Below the pieces are notes generated by a model, which saw only the letters and a list, made by a program, of their open reading frames with translations, made no database searches and was not told where the DNA came from. This document shows, in pieces, positions 53,201 through 63,349 of a DNA stretch of 64,000 nt (the first letter of the stretch is position 1; every line of letters starts with the position of its first letter). The DNA is from Saussurea involucrata (lineage: Eukaryota; Streptophyta; Magnoliopsida; Asterales; Asteraceae), in NCBI GenBank assembly GCA_033807775.1, contig CM066314.1, positions 97,008,929 to 97,072,928 of the forward strand, read 5' to 3'. Both the position numbers and the translations under genes were made by a program.

Positions 53201-53937
53201 AAACCTCTGTAAGTGATACTTGATTCTCGTGTATATATGTATATATTTAACCTCTTTTGTATGTAAATTAATGATCACCAAAAGTTCTATACCCAACAGA
53301 GCCTCTGTGGGATCACTCAGAACATCTGACGATGTCCACAGAACCTCTGGTGAGTTTGACCTATGCTCTATGCATTGCTTATCTATTTTGATCCAACTAT
53401 ATGTCAAGGGGGAGCAGAAGGAGTCCTTGAAATAAACTACAAAAGTTGCTAATTCAAGGGGGAGCCAAAGAAGAATAGAGATCATGCAAATCCACAGAAG
53501 TCAAGTAATTCACTGAGCAAAGGTTAGTCAACTGGAGAATGTCTCGCACAAAACCTTTTTCCAAAATAGTTTTTCCGGACACCAACTTTCAAATATGTCC
53601 TAAAAACAGTGTTTAAAACAGTGAAAACTTTGGATGATCAAAATGTTTTGTGAATCTCTAGTTATTAGAACTTTTTAGTCATAGAGTCTCTCCTGGCTTT
53701 GACAGAGCCCTAAAGCCTCTGTGGATGAAATTTTTGTGCTAAAGATTTTATCTATCCTCTCTAATGAACTTTCAAACATTTTTGGTAAAGGTGCAAGCTA
53801 AGAGGAGAAAAAAAGACAGGTCTCAGATCACAGAGCTCACTCCACTACAAAGCCTCTATTGATTCTGACACTTGACTCTTTGTGGAAATTCTGTAAAAGC
53901 AAGATATTTACTGCAAGTGATAGACCCCAGACAGAAG
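53201..53937 (+). other. S9: spacer between pol and the env-like block
   Basis: No gene. AAGGGGGAGCAGAAGG near 53406 and AAGGGGGAGCCAAAG near 53456 are polypurine-like tracts inside the element. Palindromic words such as ACAGAGCCTCTGTGG (53298), CCACAGAACCTCTGG (53337) and AGAGCCCTAAAGCCTCTG (53703) are frequent. The arrangement matches the S10 spacer. Confidence 0.7.
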
Positions 53938-54261
53938 GGTTGCCCACGCGCCTAGCATTAATAGGCCGCGCATGACGTCTAATCGTGCTCTGACACATCT
54001 GACGTGGCAGATTCTCATTGGACGTGCGTGCCACACGATCCTTCTGAAATGTTTCCCCAGCTGTAAAACTCGAGTGCGGACCCCAAATGTTTATTGAATT
54101 CACTTTTACCACGGAATTCTATTTGTTTCCACCCCCACTATATAACTCCGTTTACCTCATTCCCTATTCCTTTTACGAATTTACTCCCATATTCTTCTCC
54201 GGCGAACCTTGCAAAAACCTGCAATTTCAATTTTCTACTCATTTTCTTCAAGTTTAATCCA
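53938..54261 (+). promoter_or_regulatory. S9: promoter-like block upstream of the env-like ORF
   Basis: CCCACGCGCCTAGCATTAAT (53943-53962), a GACGTC and TGACGTGGCA (53999-54008), an ATTGG (54017-54021), TATATAA at 54139-54145 about 120 bases before the ATG, then CTTCTCCGGCGAACC and GCAAAAACCTGCAA. The order and spacing match the S10 block (39085-39390). ACGT cores are bZIP-type sites and ATTGG is an inverted CCAAT box. I infer a core promoter for the env-like ORF. Confidence 0.6.
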
Positions 54262-55250
54262 ATGGCTTCAACCTCCAGCGCTCTGGTGAACTCCCCAGCT
54301 CATTCTGAGCACTCTCAAACCCCAGAAATGGCCAGAAACCTAGAACAGGACAACTCCGGTGATTCAGCAGATTTTGCTCCGACCACACATCTGCAAAACT
54401 TCCTGGCCAATGAACATTTTGAACGTGCTCTTCCCCTGAAACCAAATAATCATTATCTTGTTCCCTCGAGAACTGCATTTGGGGAAAAACATGTTATCCT
54501 TCTCAACATTCTGGAAAACCATTTCCTTTACCCCCTTTTAGCCAAGAATGTGAAGAAGATACCTGCCAGATACCTCTACCAATTCTGGCAAAGTTGCCAT
54601 TTTGACTTAGCAGAGAGACAAATCAAGGGCTACATTTCGAAAGCTGACCAATCTGAATACCTAGAACTCAAGTTCAACAGAACAATGTTCTCCCTTTAGT
54701 TTGCTCTACCTACCAGAGGTCTTCTAGGGATAAAGAAATATCCAGAGGAACCATCAGATGAAGACTTCTGCAGATTTGCAGAAATGTTGGGGTACAACAC
54801 AACCTTGAAGAAGAGGAATGACTTCTGAAGAGGCAGATTTCCCCCTCTATGGAATACCCTCTTCTCCATCCTGAATAGATGCCTAACAGGCAAAATTGGT
54901 AGCCCCGACCAAACCTCTCACCAGATAATGTCCATAATGTTTGGGGTATACTATGACATACCCTTGGACTATGGAACCCCTAATGATGTAGGAGATCGTC
55001 AACACGATTGACCGCATAATCTCTTCACAGAGGGCTAAGGGACCTTCAACCACAGATCTACCCCCACTACAGTTTCAGAGGATTCTAGGTGTCCTACTAG
55101 AACCTCTGATTCAGGGCAAAAAATGGCCTATGGAAGGACCAACTGTCAAAACCTACCCCATGGCAAAGAACACCCCAATAGAACATGAAGATGGGTACGA
55201 CTTCTGTAGACCTCCCTCGAAAGAACTTATGGGATACGCAACTGATGAAA
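54262..55250 (+). pseudogene. S9: env-like ORF, N-terminal domain, truncated
   Basis: The ATG at 54262 is chosen because MASTSSALVNSPAHSEHS aligns with the S10 start; the frame is open further upstream but that part is the promoter-like block. The domain shows FAPTTHLQNFLANEHFERAL, TAFGEKHVILLNILENHFLY, RYLYQFWQSCHF, KFNRTMFSL and a TAG at 54697-54699, then LPTRGLLGIKKYPEEPSDED, a TGA near 54826, PPLWNTLFSILNRCLTGKIG and MFGVYYDIPLDYG. Frame changes follow after about 54975, and the sequence switches abruptly at about 55250 to RNase H of another copy (S11). Function unknown. Confidence 0.88.
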
Positions 55251-55569
55251 AACTGCTGCTAGTTGTTGCTCTCAAGTGATCTGGATGAAAACACAACTCA
55301 AAGATTATGGCATGGAGTACAGCAAGATCCCAATTCTGTGTGACTCCAAGAGTGCCATAGCAATTACAGCTAATCCAGTCCAGCATTCAAAGACAAAGCA
55401 TATCGACATAAGGTATCATTTTATAAAGGATCATGTTGAAAAAGGGACGATTGAAATGTACTTTGTTTCAACCGACTTACAACTTGCTGACTTGTTCACA
55501 AAAGCCCTTGATGAAAGGAGATTTAACTTCTTAATCAGCAAGATGGGTATGCTGAACATGTCCTCCTAA
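55251..55569 (+). pseudogene. S11: copia RNase H C-terminal fragment
   Basis: In frame from about 55255: ASCCSQVIWMKTQLKDYGME, then SKIPILCDSKSAIAITANPV, QHSKTKHIDIRYHFIKDHVE, GTIEMYFVSTDLQLADLFTK and ALDERRFNFLISKMGMLNMS with the natural stop at 55567-55569. It is intact as far as it goes but lacks everything before the second half of RNase H. It is fused directly to the S9 env-like ORF without an LTR. Confidence 0.93.
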
Positions 55570-56439
55570 CTTTGTTTAAAAATCAAACAGAGCTTCTGAT
55601 ATTCCTACCAGAGATCTGTCAAAAGGTTGGGTAGGATAGTTCACCAGAGTCTCTGATGTTCTCACCAGAGCTTTGCCAGCATACTTTTTCAATGTTTTCC
55701 TCTTGTGAATTTCTTGTTTGTATATAATTTTTTTTCTTTGTACATAGGATTTTTTTCTTTCAAAGGCTGAAAAGAAAAATCTATCTATTAAGCTCACCAT
55801 TTTAGGGGGAGCTTAAGAGAAAAATAAGCATGGTTTTAGGGGGAGAAAGTCAACTCAAATTTTCAAATCCAAATGACTTTACTTTTTGAACCTTAAAGGA
55901 AAATGTTTTACGAAGGAAAACCTGTTCTGTTGAAAACCTTTTGATAATGTCAAGAACTTACCAGAACTCTGATATTTCACCAGAGCCTCTGATGATTTTT
56001 CACCAGAACTCTGTGAAATTTCTGAGTCAGTTATGTTCTCGTTTTTTGACTACTTTCACATCAGATACAGGATTTTTAAATGGTTTTGGGTAAAGGTGAA
56101 ACATCTTTGGTTACTTGAAAAGGTATGGTAAAGGTCACTTGTTAGATCTGAAGTTTTGTCAAAACACAAGTGTTGATATCTGAACAGAAGACTCAGAGTT
56201 CTGAGTAAGAAGACTCAGAAGTTTTGTACTAAAAAGATTATTAAGTGTGAAGTCTGAATAGAAGTGTAGGTTTCCAGATTCACGTTGTATCACGATAATG
56301 GTAAAGAAATAGACAGCGAAAGCATATTAAATAAACCATTAAAGTGGGTGATTGTGTAAACGATAAATGAATTGTGAAAATCAAATATAGAACAGTAAAT
56401 GATAATAGGATCAGATGTAAAAACTGCTCATAAGTGATT
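55570..56439 (+). other. S11: 3' region, no gene
   Basis: Non-coding. It starts with CAGAGCTTCTGATATTC and further CCAGAGNYTCTGA words (55589-55680, 55966-56025), then two polypurine-like tracts TTTAGGGGGAGCTTAAG (55801) and TTTTAGGGGGAGAAAG (55834). The second half, from about 56160, has no feature I recognise. No LTR was recognised. Confidence 0.6.
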
Positions 56440-56665
56440 GTGAACATTAGCTGGGCAAGAACCTCAAATCGCACAGACAAAGACACTAACCACTGCACCT
56501 CTTGCTTTGGTTGGCAAATCTACAGAAGATATACAGAGAGGCTGAGGAAAGAAAGAACTATAGAGGAAAAGAAGAAGGAGAAAAAGAAAAAGATGGTGGT
56601 AGTTGACAGCGAAGATGAAGAGATTGTGGAAGAGGGAGAAATAACTCTAGCATCAATAGCAACAT
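56440..56665 (+). pseudogene. S12: small gag remnant
   Basis: GQEPQIAQTKTLTTAPLALV matches the S9 Gag segment AAQEPQIAQAKTQTVGPLAL; after a one-base frame change it continues EEKKKEKKKKMVVVDSEDEE and EEGEITLASIATL. The piece corresponds to about 75 residues of Gag before the zinc knuckle. Upstream similarity begins at about 56441 and downstream it is cut by the S13 LTR, so it records an S9/S10-type copy into which S13 inserted. Confidence 0.85.
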
Positions 56666-56921
56666 TGTTAGAGCATTATTGTATTCAAGATTTAGTGTAA
56701 AGTCAATGTATTGTATTAGTTGCTAATGCCTTTATACCTAGTATGTTATGGGTATAAATAGGCGTGTCTAGATCATTTGCTAGTAACCTTTTAGATCCCT
56801 TGAGAAACCACTTGAGCATTTTGTCATTTGTACTTTAGAGATCAATATATGGATGACAAGTTTGCCTTCTAAATTCTCTCTACATTTGTTCTTCACATAT
56901 TGCTAGATTTGGGATTTCACA
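56666..56921 (+). repeat. S13: 5' LTR
   Basis: TGTTAGAGCATTATTG...GGATTTCACA, 256 bp. A TATAAATA box is at 56753-56760. It matches the reverse complement of the S6 LTRs over most of its length, so S13 and S6 are the same family. Confidence 0.92.
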
Positions 56922-56923
56922 TT

Positions 56924-56935
56924 TGGTATCAGAGC
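56924..56935 (+). promoter_or_regulatory. S13 primer-binding site
   Basis: TGGTATCAGAGC two bases after the LTR end. Confidence 0.93.
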
Positions 56936-57940
56936 TAAACAGGAGATTCAAGCAGATCAAGATCCAAATTGAAGAATTTTTACACTGTTCATACAGATTT
57001 CGGACCATGCATGCTTTACTATTCATCTGATCACTTTTTATTCAGAATTTGATTATTTACTTCTTGGATCAATTCTAGGCATCACTGAAGGAATTGAAAT
57101 ATGAACAACATTAACTCTTGGATTATCATCAAATTCTACACAAAATCATCAGATTTGATCATTTCTTTGAAACTTTGTTAGAAAACCCCAATTCACTGTT
57201 TTGGACTTTAATTCGATTAAACTGATCGAATTAGAAATTGTGATTAACTGAGAAAGTGTGTGGATTTTGATTTCGAGCAAACCAATACAAATTTCGTGTT
57301 AATTGATCAAGAATTGAGAAAGTTATGGCTGAATCTGTGGTTTTCAAGTTCGAAGTGAAGAATTCGGATTATTCTTGGTGAATTTGGATCATTCATACAG
57401 AATTCGGATTATTCAAGGGAATTCGGAGTGTTCTTGGTCATCACAAGTGTAGATTTCGACTCGAGAAGGTTTCGAATTCATTGAATTCGAACTCTGTTAG
57501 GTTCGAATTCTGCTGGTTGCGAATTAGTTTACACAAGAATTGAGTTGATTTCGAATCGTTGATCATTCGAATTGAGAAGTTGTGGATTAATCTGAGTTGG
57601 TTTTGATTTTCCAAGTATAGAATTCGATCCCTGTTAAGTTCGAATTGGGTGATTTCGAACCCTGTTAAGTTCGAATTGGGTGATTTCGGACTCAGTTAAG
57701 TTCGAATGGGGGGATTTCGGATTCAGTTAAGTCCGAATTGAGTGATTTCGTACCAAGCTGAGTTAGAATTTCGAATTCGGATTGTTGATTTCGAACCTAA
57801 GTGCATCCGAATTCTTGGAAGTGTTAGTTGAATTCGAATTCTATACTTAGCATCTGTTGAATTTGAATTCTTTTAAGTGTAGTTTTTTTACACTTACTGC
57901 TTGATCTTCTGAACGATCATTTTCTAGCTATTTTGAAAAG
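56936..57940 (+). other. S13: leader with AATTCGGA/TTCGAA words, no gene
   Basis: One kilobase without a reading frame. From about 57350 to 57880 AATTCGGAT, GATTTCGGA, TTCGAATT and TTCGAACCC words recur every 20-40 bases, some as direct repeats (GTTAAGTTCGAATTGGGTGA at 57628 and 57667). The same words build the S6 leader array. Confidence 0.75.
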
Positions 57941-59461
57941 ATGTCGAGAGATTTAATGAGTATGGGATCAAAGAGCAAGCCTCCAGTTCTTCAAGCTGAA
58001 GAGTATTCTCAATGGAAAAAAAGAATGACTCAATTTCTGAATCATCAAAATCGTGATCTCATGCTGTCTATTCAAAATGGTCCTTACAAAGCATACATTA
58101 ACATTGATGGTATTCTTGAAACGACTACAAGTCAGGCTGTTCCTCCAAGAAGAGTTGAAAAAGAATACAGATATTACAATGAAGCTGACAAAGCTAAGGT
58201 TGAAATTGATGAACTAGCCTTGACTTACTTGTCTCAAGCCATCCCAAATGATATCTACAACCGTGTAGATAGTCGAAATACATCTAAGGAAATATGGGAT
58301 GAGTTAGAAAGGCAGTTTGAGGGATCTTCAAAATCAATGAAGACTAAAAAGAATCAAAGCATCAATGCATATGAAGGGTTTAAGGCAAGAGATGGTGAAT
58401 TATTGAAAGAGGCCTACAACCGCTACAACATAATTCTAAATGATTTGAGAAGGAATGGAGTCGACAAATCGGAATCGGAGATAAACTACAAGTTTATCAA
58501 GAATCTTCTACCAGAATGGGATTCTTACTCCATTCAGCTCCAAATGTCAAGAGATATGGATGATGAAAAGTTGACCGACATTTTCAGTATTCTAAGTCAA
58601 CACGAAGATAAAGTAAAAGCGGTTAAAGATAAGGATAGAAAGGTCGAAGAGTCATTAGCCTTTTTGAGTGAACAAAGAAAAAGTGGTGCTTTGAAAACTA
58701 AGGCTTTGATGTCTGGAATGAGCAAGAAGAAGATAAGTTCTTCTGATGATGATAATAGCAGTTCTGAGGATGATATGGAAGATATTGCTGAAAAGTTAGC
58801 ATTATTGACCAACAAGTTCCAAAACAGGTATAGTAGAAAGAAGTTCTACTCAAAGACTAAACCTGAATACAATAAGGTTAACAGATTTAAAAGGTTTGAG
58901 AAAAAGTATGAGAAAAAGGAGGAAGAGAAAGAAGAAAAAGAGGATAAAGAGGTGAAATTTGTAAAAAAGGAGAGGGAAGAAAAGAAGGATAGAGATGACC
59001 GAAACTGCTTCAACTGTGGGAAACCAGATCATTTTGCCAGAGACTGTAGGCAAAAGAAGGTCAAGGATTCTGAATATTATCAGCGTAAGGCACATCTAGC
59101 TAAAACCAAGGAAAGTGGAAAGCATGTTAATGCTGAAGAGGAGATTTGGCTTATGGATTCCTCTGATGATGAAGAGGCGCATTTTACAGAAGTAAAGCAC
59201 AGTCTGATGGCAAAGATAGATGAAGAAGAAAAGGAATCCGATGTACAATTTCTTTATCCTTCTGATAATTCTGATAAATGTGAAGATTTTGAAAATGACT
59301 CTGAAACTGAAGATGATAGATATGAAGAAATGCAAATCGTGATACTTGAACTTAATGAGAAATTTGAAAAAGTTCAAAATAATCTTCATAAAGTTCAAAA
59401 GAAACTTGAAGATGAGAAAAGTTCAAAGTTGAAATATCACGATGAAGCACAACTTTATTAA
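57941..59461 (+). CDS. S13: copia gag with zinc knuckle (intact domain)
   Basis: A 506-codon open frame from MSRDLMSMGSKSKPPVLQAE. Gag domain about residues 20-240: EYSQWKKRMTQFLNHQNRDL, ALTYLSQAIPNDIYNRVDSR, IWDELERQFEGSSKSMKTKK, NYKFIKNLLPEWDSYSIQLQ; then an acidic segment, IAEKLALLTNKFQNRYSRKK, a highly charged Lys/Glu stretch, one knuckle CFNCGKPDHFARDC (59004-59049), and YYQRKAHLAKTKE. The frame continues as an acidic coil and closes at a TAA (59459-59461) that lies in frame with the following linker, so Gag itself is undamaged but the Gag-linker polyprotein is interrupted. It would build the particle and bind RNA. Confidence 0.93.
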   Translation: MSRDLMSMGSKSKPPVLQAEEYSQWKKRMTQFLNHQNRDLMLSIQNGPYKAYINIDGILETTTSQAVPPRRVEKEYRYYNEADKAKVEIDELALTYLSQAIPNDIYNRVDSRNTSKEIWDELERQFEGSSKSMKTKKNQSINAYEGFKARDGELLKEAYNRYNIILNDLRRNGVDKSESEINYKFIKNLLPEWDSYSIQLQMSRDMDDEKLTDIFSILSQHEDKVKAVKDKDRKVEESLAFLSEQRKSGALKTKALMSGMSKKKISSSDDDNSSSEDDMEDIAEKLALLTNKFQNRYSRKKFYSKTKPEYNKVNRFKRFEKKYEKKEEEKEEKEDKEVKFVKKEREEKKDRDDRNCFNCGKPDHFARDCRQKKVKDSEYYQRKAHLAKTKESGKHVNAEEEIWLMDSSDDEEAHFTEVKHSLMAKIDEEEKESDVQFLYPSDNSDKCEDFENDSETEDDRYEEMQIVILELNEKFEKVQNNLHKVQKKLEDEKSSKLKYHDEAQLY

Positions 59462-61457
59462 TGTTTAGCGGAACATAGAGAAAAAGAAAAAGAAGTTATT
59501 AGAACAAAAGTCAAAACACTTGAATCTGAAATTTTTGAGTTAAAGAAGAAAATGAAAGATATAAATGATGATAACATAGACTTTCAGTTTAAAATCAAGA
59601 TTCTTTCTGAAGAAAGAAAAGATGCCTTTGCAAAGATAAAAGAGCTTGAAGATTTAAATTATAAAAGAGGTCAGACTGAGCAAACTCTGAAACTGTTGAC
59701 CAGTAACCCAAAAGATTCTCGATTTTTTAATCCAAAAATGGGTCTAGGTTTATCTAATGTAGAGGTTCTTAAAAATGCACCTGAAAATCTTTACACAGTT
59801 GAAAAATTGGGCGAAGGTTTAAAGGAATCTTTCAAAACTGAAGAACCTAAAATTAAAAGTGAGGTGTTGAAGCAAACAATAACAAAGGAAATTCCTCCAA
59901 TTTCAAAAGTCTTCGTTAAATCAAGTGATGAAGTCTTAAAACAAACTATTATATCAGAGGTTCCTTTAGTAAAACAAACTTTTATTATTTCTAATAATGA
60001 AAGTTTGAAACAATATATTGTTAATGATGATGCTTCAAATCCCTCAACTTCTAATTCGAACAAAGAGGAAGTAAAAACGGATAAAGATTCGGAAGAAAAG
60101 CCTAAATTTAATACTACAAATTTCAATTACGATGAACTAAATTCTAGTTACAAAACCAAAAGGGTTGAACTAACTGAATTTAATTCATTATTTTCAAGTG
60201 AATCTGTGACTAAGACAACTGATGAATCTGAATCTCTTAAATCTGAATCGAGTGCTGAATTGGAGTAAAAAATAACACCAGATTCTGACAAAGAGGGGTT
60301 TGTTCATAATACTTCTACTGAATTTCCTGATTTGGATTCAGCTTTACTTAAAATTGTTGATTTAGAAAGTCAAATTTCTAAATTACAATTAAATTTTGAA
60401 ATATTAGAAGATGATTATGACAATATTGGAATAAATCATGATCATATTCAAAAAATCAATCTTGATCTTAAAGAGGAGATTCGACGACTTGAATCTCAAT
60501 TATTCGAATTGTTAAAATCTAAGGTTTCAAAATCTTGCGAAAAATGTTCAAAAAAGCTGAATTCAAAAATCAGAGTAAATCTTCAAGTACAATTGATTCT
60601 GATGAAAAAGTATTTTTAGAAAAAGATAAGCTTTTTGAAGAAAACAAAGCACTTGTTTTGAGATGTGCAAAACTTTCAAATCAAGTATCAGATTTTGAGA
60701 AAGTGTTTTTTCTTGAGAAAGAGAAGCATAAAAAGGAAAGAACTGAGCTTGAAATTGAACTGAAATATTGTGAAGTATATCATACAAAGTTTTCATCAAA
60801 TATATCTAATGTCAAAAAGGAACAAGAACTGAAAAGAAAAGAAAAAGAAAAATTATTCGAAACGAAACCAAATTTGTTTCCAAATAATGCTTCTAGTTCT
60901 AAGAGTTCTGACAATGTTTCTCATTCTTTCTCAGAAATGGATGAAGATAAGTGCGTGGATCTGAAGGAGAATGTTCTGAATAGCAAGAATAGGAATACCG
61001 ATACTGAGAAATGTATTTCTTCAAAAAAAATTGTATTCATTCGTGTAATGTTTACAAAGTTTGTGAAAATAAAAATTCCGCAATTTCTAATTCTACTTTG
61101 TTGACACAAGAAAAAAGAAGAATACATTGTGCTCATTGTTGGGATAACTATTTCAAGCTAAATAGAAATGATCCAAAGAACAAAAAGTCTAATACTTCAT
61201 CTTTTTCTTTAAAATCTTCAGCAAACAAATTTGCTAAAATGTTCGGTTTCAGATCAAAGAAACAGAATAAGAAGAAAGAAACAAAAACAGTTGATGTGAA
61301 TATGGTTTGGATTCCCAAAGATCAACTCAACAAACCAAATTCACAAAATGACCTTACCTTTAAAGGCAAAATTCAAGGTTCATCAACTGTAATAAACAAA
61401 CTGTTCTGTACTAACAAGAAAGGACCCATACAGATATGGGTACCTAAGATAAGGTAA
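59462..61457 (+). pseudogene. S13: Gag-Pol linker (coiled coil) ending in IWVPK
   Basis: It continues in the gag frame: KVKTLESEIFELKKKMKDIN, DLNYKRGQTEQTLKLLTSNP, then three tandem peptide units of about 24 residues around KQTITKEIPPISKVFVKSSD, SNPSTSNSNKEEV, a TAA at 60266-60268, and a long coil (LDSALLKIVDLESQISKLQL). Frame changes occur near 60570 and in an A8 run near 61022. Later blocks: CAKLSNQVSDFEKVFFLEKE, HCAHCWDNYFKLN and VDVNMVWIPKDQL, ending GPIQIWVPKIR with TAA at 61455-61457. Same content as the S6 linker. Function unknown. Confidence 0.88.
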
Positions 61458-63270
61458 TTTTTTCTTTTTACAGGATAGTCATGTGTGGGTTATTGATTCG
61501 GGAGCTTCTAGACACATGACTGGGTACAAGCACTTATTGCACGATTTTACTGTACATCCTGGCGGATCGGTGGGGTTTGGAAATGATTCAAAAGGTCACG
61601 TTCGAGGCTACGGAACGTTGAAAAATGACTCGATACAAATAGAAAAGATCTTGTATGTTGAAGGTTTAGGGCATAACCTTTTCAGTATTAGTCAATTCTA
61701 CGACAAGAACTGTAAGGTGTTATTCGACAAAGATTTTTGTTACATTTTGGACTTTAATTGGTCAGAAATCTTCAGGGCCAAAAGATGTGGAGACCTATAC
61801 ATGACTGATTTTACAACTCTTGTTGCTTCTAATCAAGTTTGTCTTGTATCAAAAGCTTCACAAGAAGAGTGTTGGTTATGGCATCGAAGACTCTCACATC
61901 AAAATTTTCGCAGCATCAACAAGCTTCGAATAGATGGATTAGTTTCCGGGCTTCCTGAAATGAAAATTGACAAAGTTTCTGTGTGTCCAGCTTGTGAAAT
62001 GGGAAAGATGAAACATGTTTCACACAAGACCAAGACTTTGTCTAATTGCAACAACGCCTTGGAATTAATTCACATGTATCTCTGTGGCCCTATGCGAACT
62101 CAGTCAATGGGAGGAAAGAAATATATCTTGGTTATGGTTGATGAGTTTTCGCGATATACTTGGTTGGATTACTTACGACTCAAGTCTGAAGCACCCGAGC
62201 AGATCATTAAGTTCATCAAGAAGATTCAAACTCTTCTACAACGTCCTGTTCGAAAAATCCGAAGTGACAACGGAACTGAATTCAAGAATGCAACTCTTCA
62301 ATCCGTTGGAATAACTCACAATTTTTCTGCCCCAATTACTCCTCAACAAAATGGAGTAGTTGAAAGGAAAAATCGAACTCTTGCAGAAGCAGCTAGAACA
62401 ATGCTTGCCTATTCGGGTCTTCCACCAAGTCTATGGGCTAAAGCAGTATCAACAGCGTGTTTTACACAAAACATAACTATTATCAATAAACGCTTTAACA
62501 AAACCGCATATGAATTAATCAACAATCGCAAACCTAACATAAAATTCTTGCGTGTATTTGGATGCAGGTGTTTTGTCATGAAAGATCGTGAATATCTTTC
62601 AAAGCTTCAAGTTAAGGCTGATGAGGGCATCTTTATAGGCTATTCCTTGAACTCGAAGGCATACAGGATCTACAATAATCGAACAAAATCAGTTATCGAG
62701 AGCATCAACGTTACGTTTGATGAGACTGTGACTGTGACTTCTGGACAATTAAGTTCAGAACTCGTACAGAAATCTGAAGCTTCTACTAAGAAAGGAGTAG
62801 AACCTGTGGCGAAACAGTTTTCTAATTCAGTTTTAAATACTAATACTACTGATCTAGATTTATTATTTCTTGACGCATTTATGGATTACTGTGCAGATAT
62901 GGAACCACCCATCACATATGTGAATGCATCTCAGCAACAGACGAGTGTCAATATCTCCGGACCATCTGAAGATGTTGGTATCAGTACTTCTGGGGAAATT
63001 AATAAGACTCCAACTGAACATGCTCCTGTCTCTGAACCTGAAATTCAACCAGACGTTCAGGTTTCAGCAAATAATTCATCGGAGACTTCTACACCTAAAG
63101 GATTAGAAACAGAAGTTAACATACCGGAATCGACAAAATATCTTCAGCTGAATCAACCGAAGAGATTTTTGCAGTTTTCGATGAAAATGATTCATCAAAC
63201 ACTCGTATCGATATTCCAACTCTTCCGAGCAGTCATAAATGGACAAGAGCACATCCTCCGGCTGATATAA
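61458..63270 (+). pseudogene. S13: protease and integrase
   Basis: In frame plus one relative to the linker: LQDSHVWVIDSGASRHMTGY (protease box DSGAS), GGSVGFGNDSKGHVRGYGTL, EGLGHNLFSISQFYDKN, then integrase with LWHRRLSHQNFRSINKL and CPACEMGKMKHVSHKTKT, the core IHMYLCGPM, KIRSDNGTEFKN and NGVVERKNRTLAEAART, and the tail FLRVFGCRCFVMKDREYL, EGIFIGYSLNSKAY and ESINVTFDETV. The first catalytic Asp is Tyr, so integrase is inactive although the frame is open for nearly 600 codons. A Ser/Thr/Pro-rich spacer follows and a frame change occurs near 63137. Confidence 0.94.
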
Positions 63271-63349
63271 TTGGGGATCTGAATGATGGAGTGAAGACCC
63301 GATCTGCGACTACAAACGAATATTTGTACGTAAACTTTCTAAGCACGTT
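63138..63349 (+). pseudogene. S13: spacer and start of RT, truncated
   Basis: In the shifted frame EEIFAVFDENDSSNTRIDIP leads to HKWTRAHPPADIIGDLNDGV and KTRSATTNEYLYVNFLS, the mark that precedes copia reverse transcriptase. The reading ends at 63349 where a gypsy-type LTR begins. No RT catalytic motif is left in the window. Confidence 0.88.

Noticed and set aside
54094..54261. Upstream extension of the S9 env-like ORF to 54094
   Set aside because: The extension covers the TATA box and promoter-like block and has no counterpart in S10; homology starts at the ATG at 54262.
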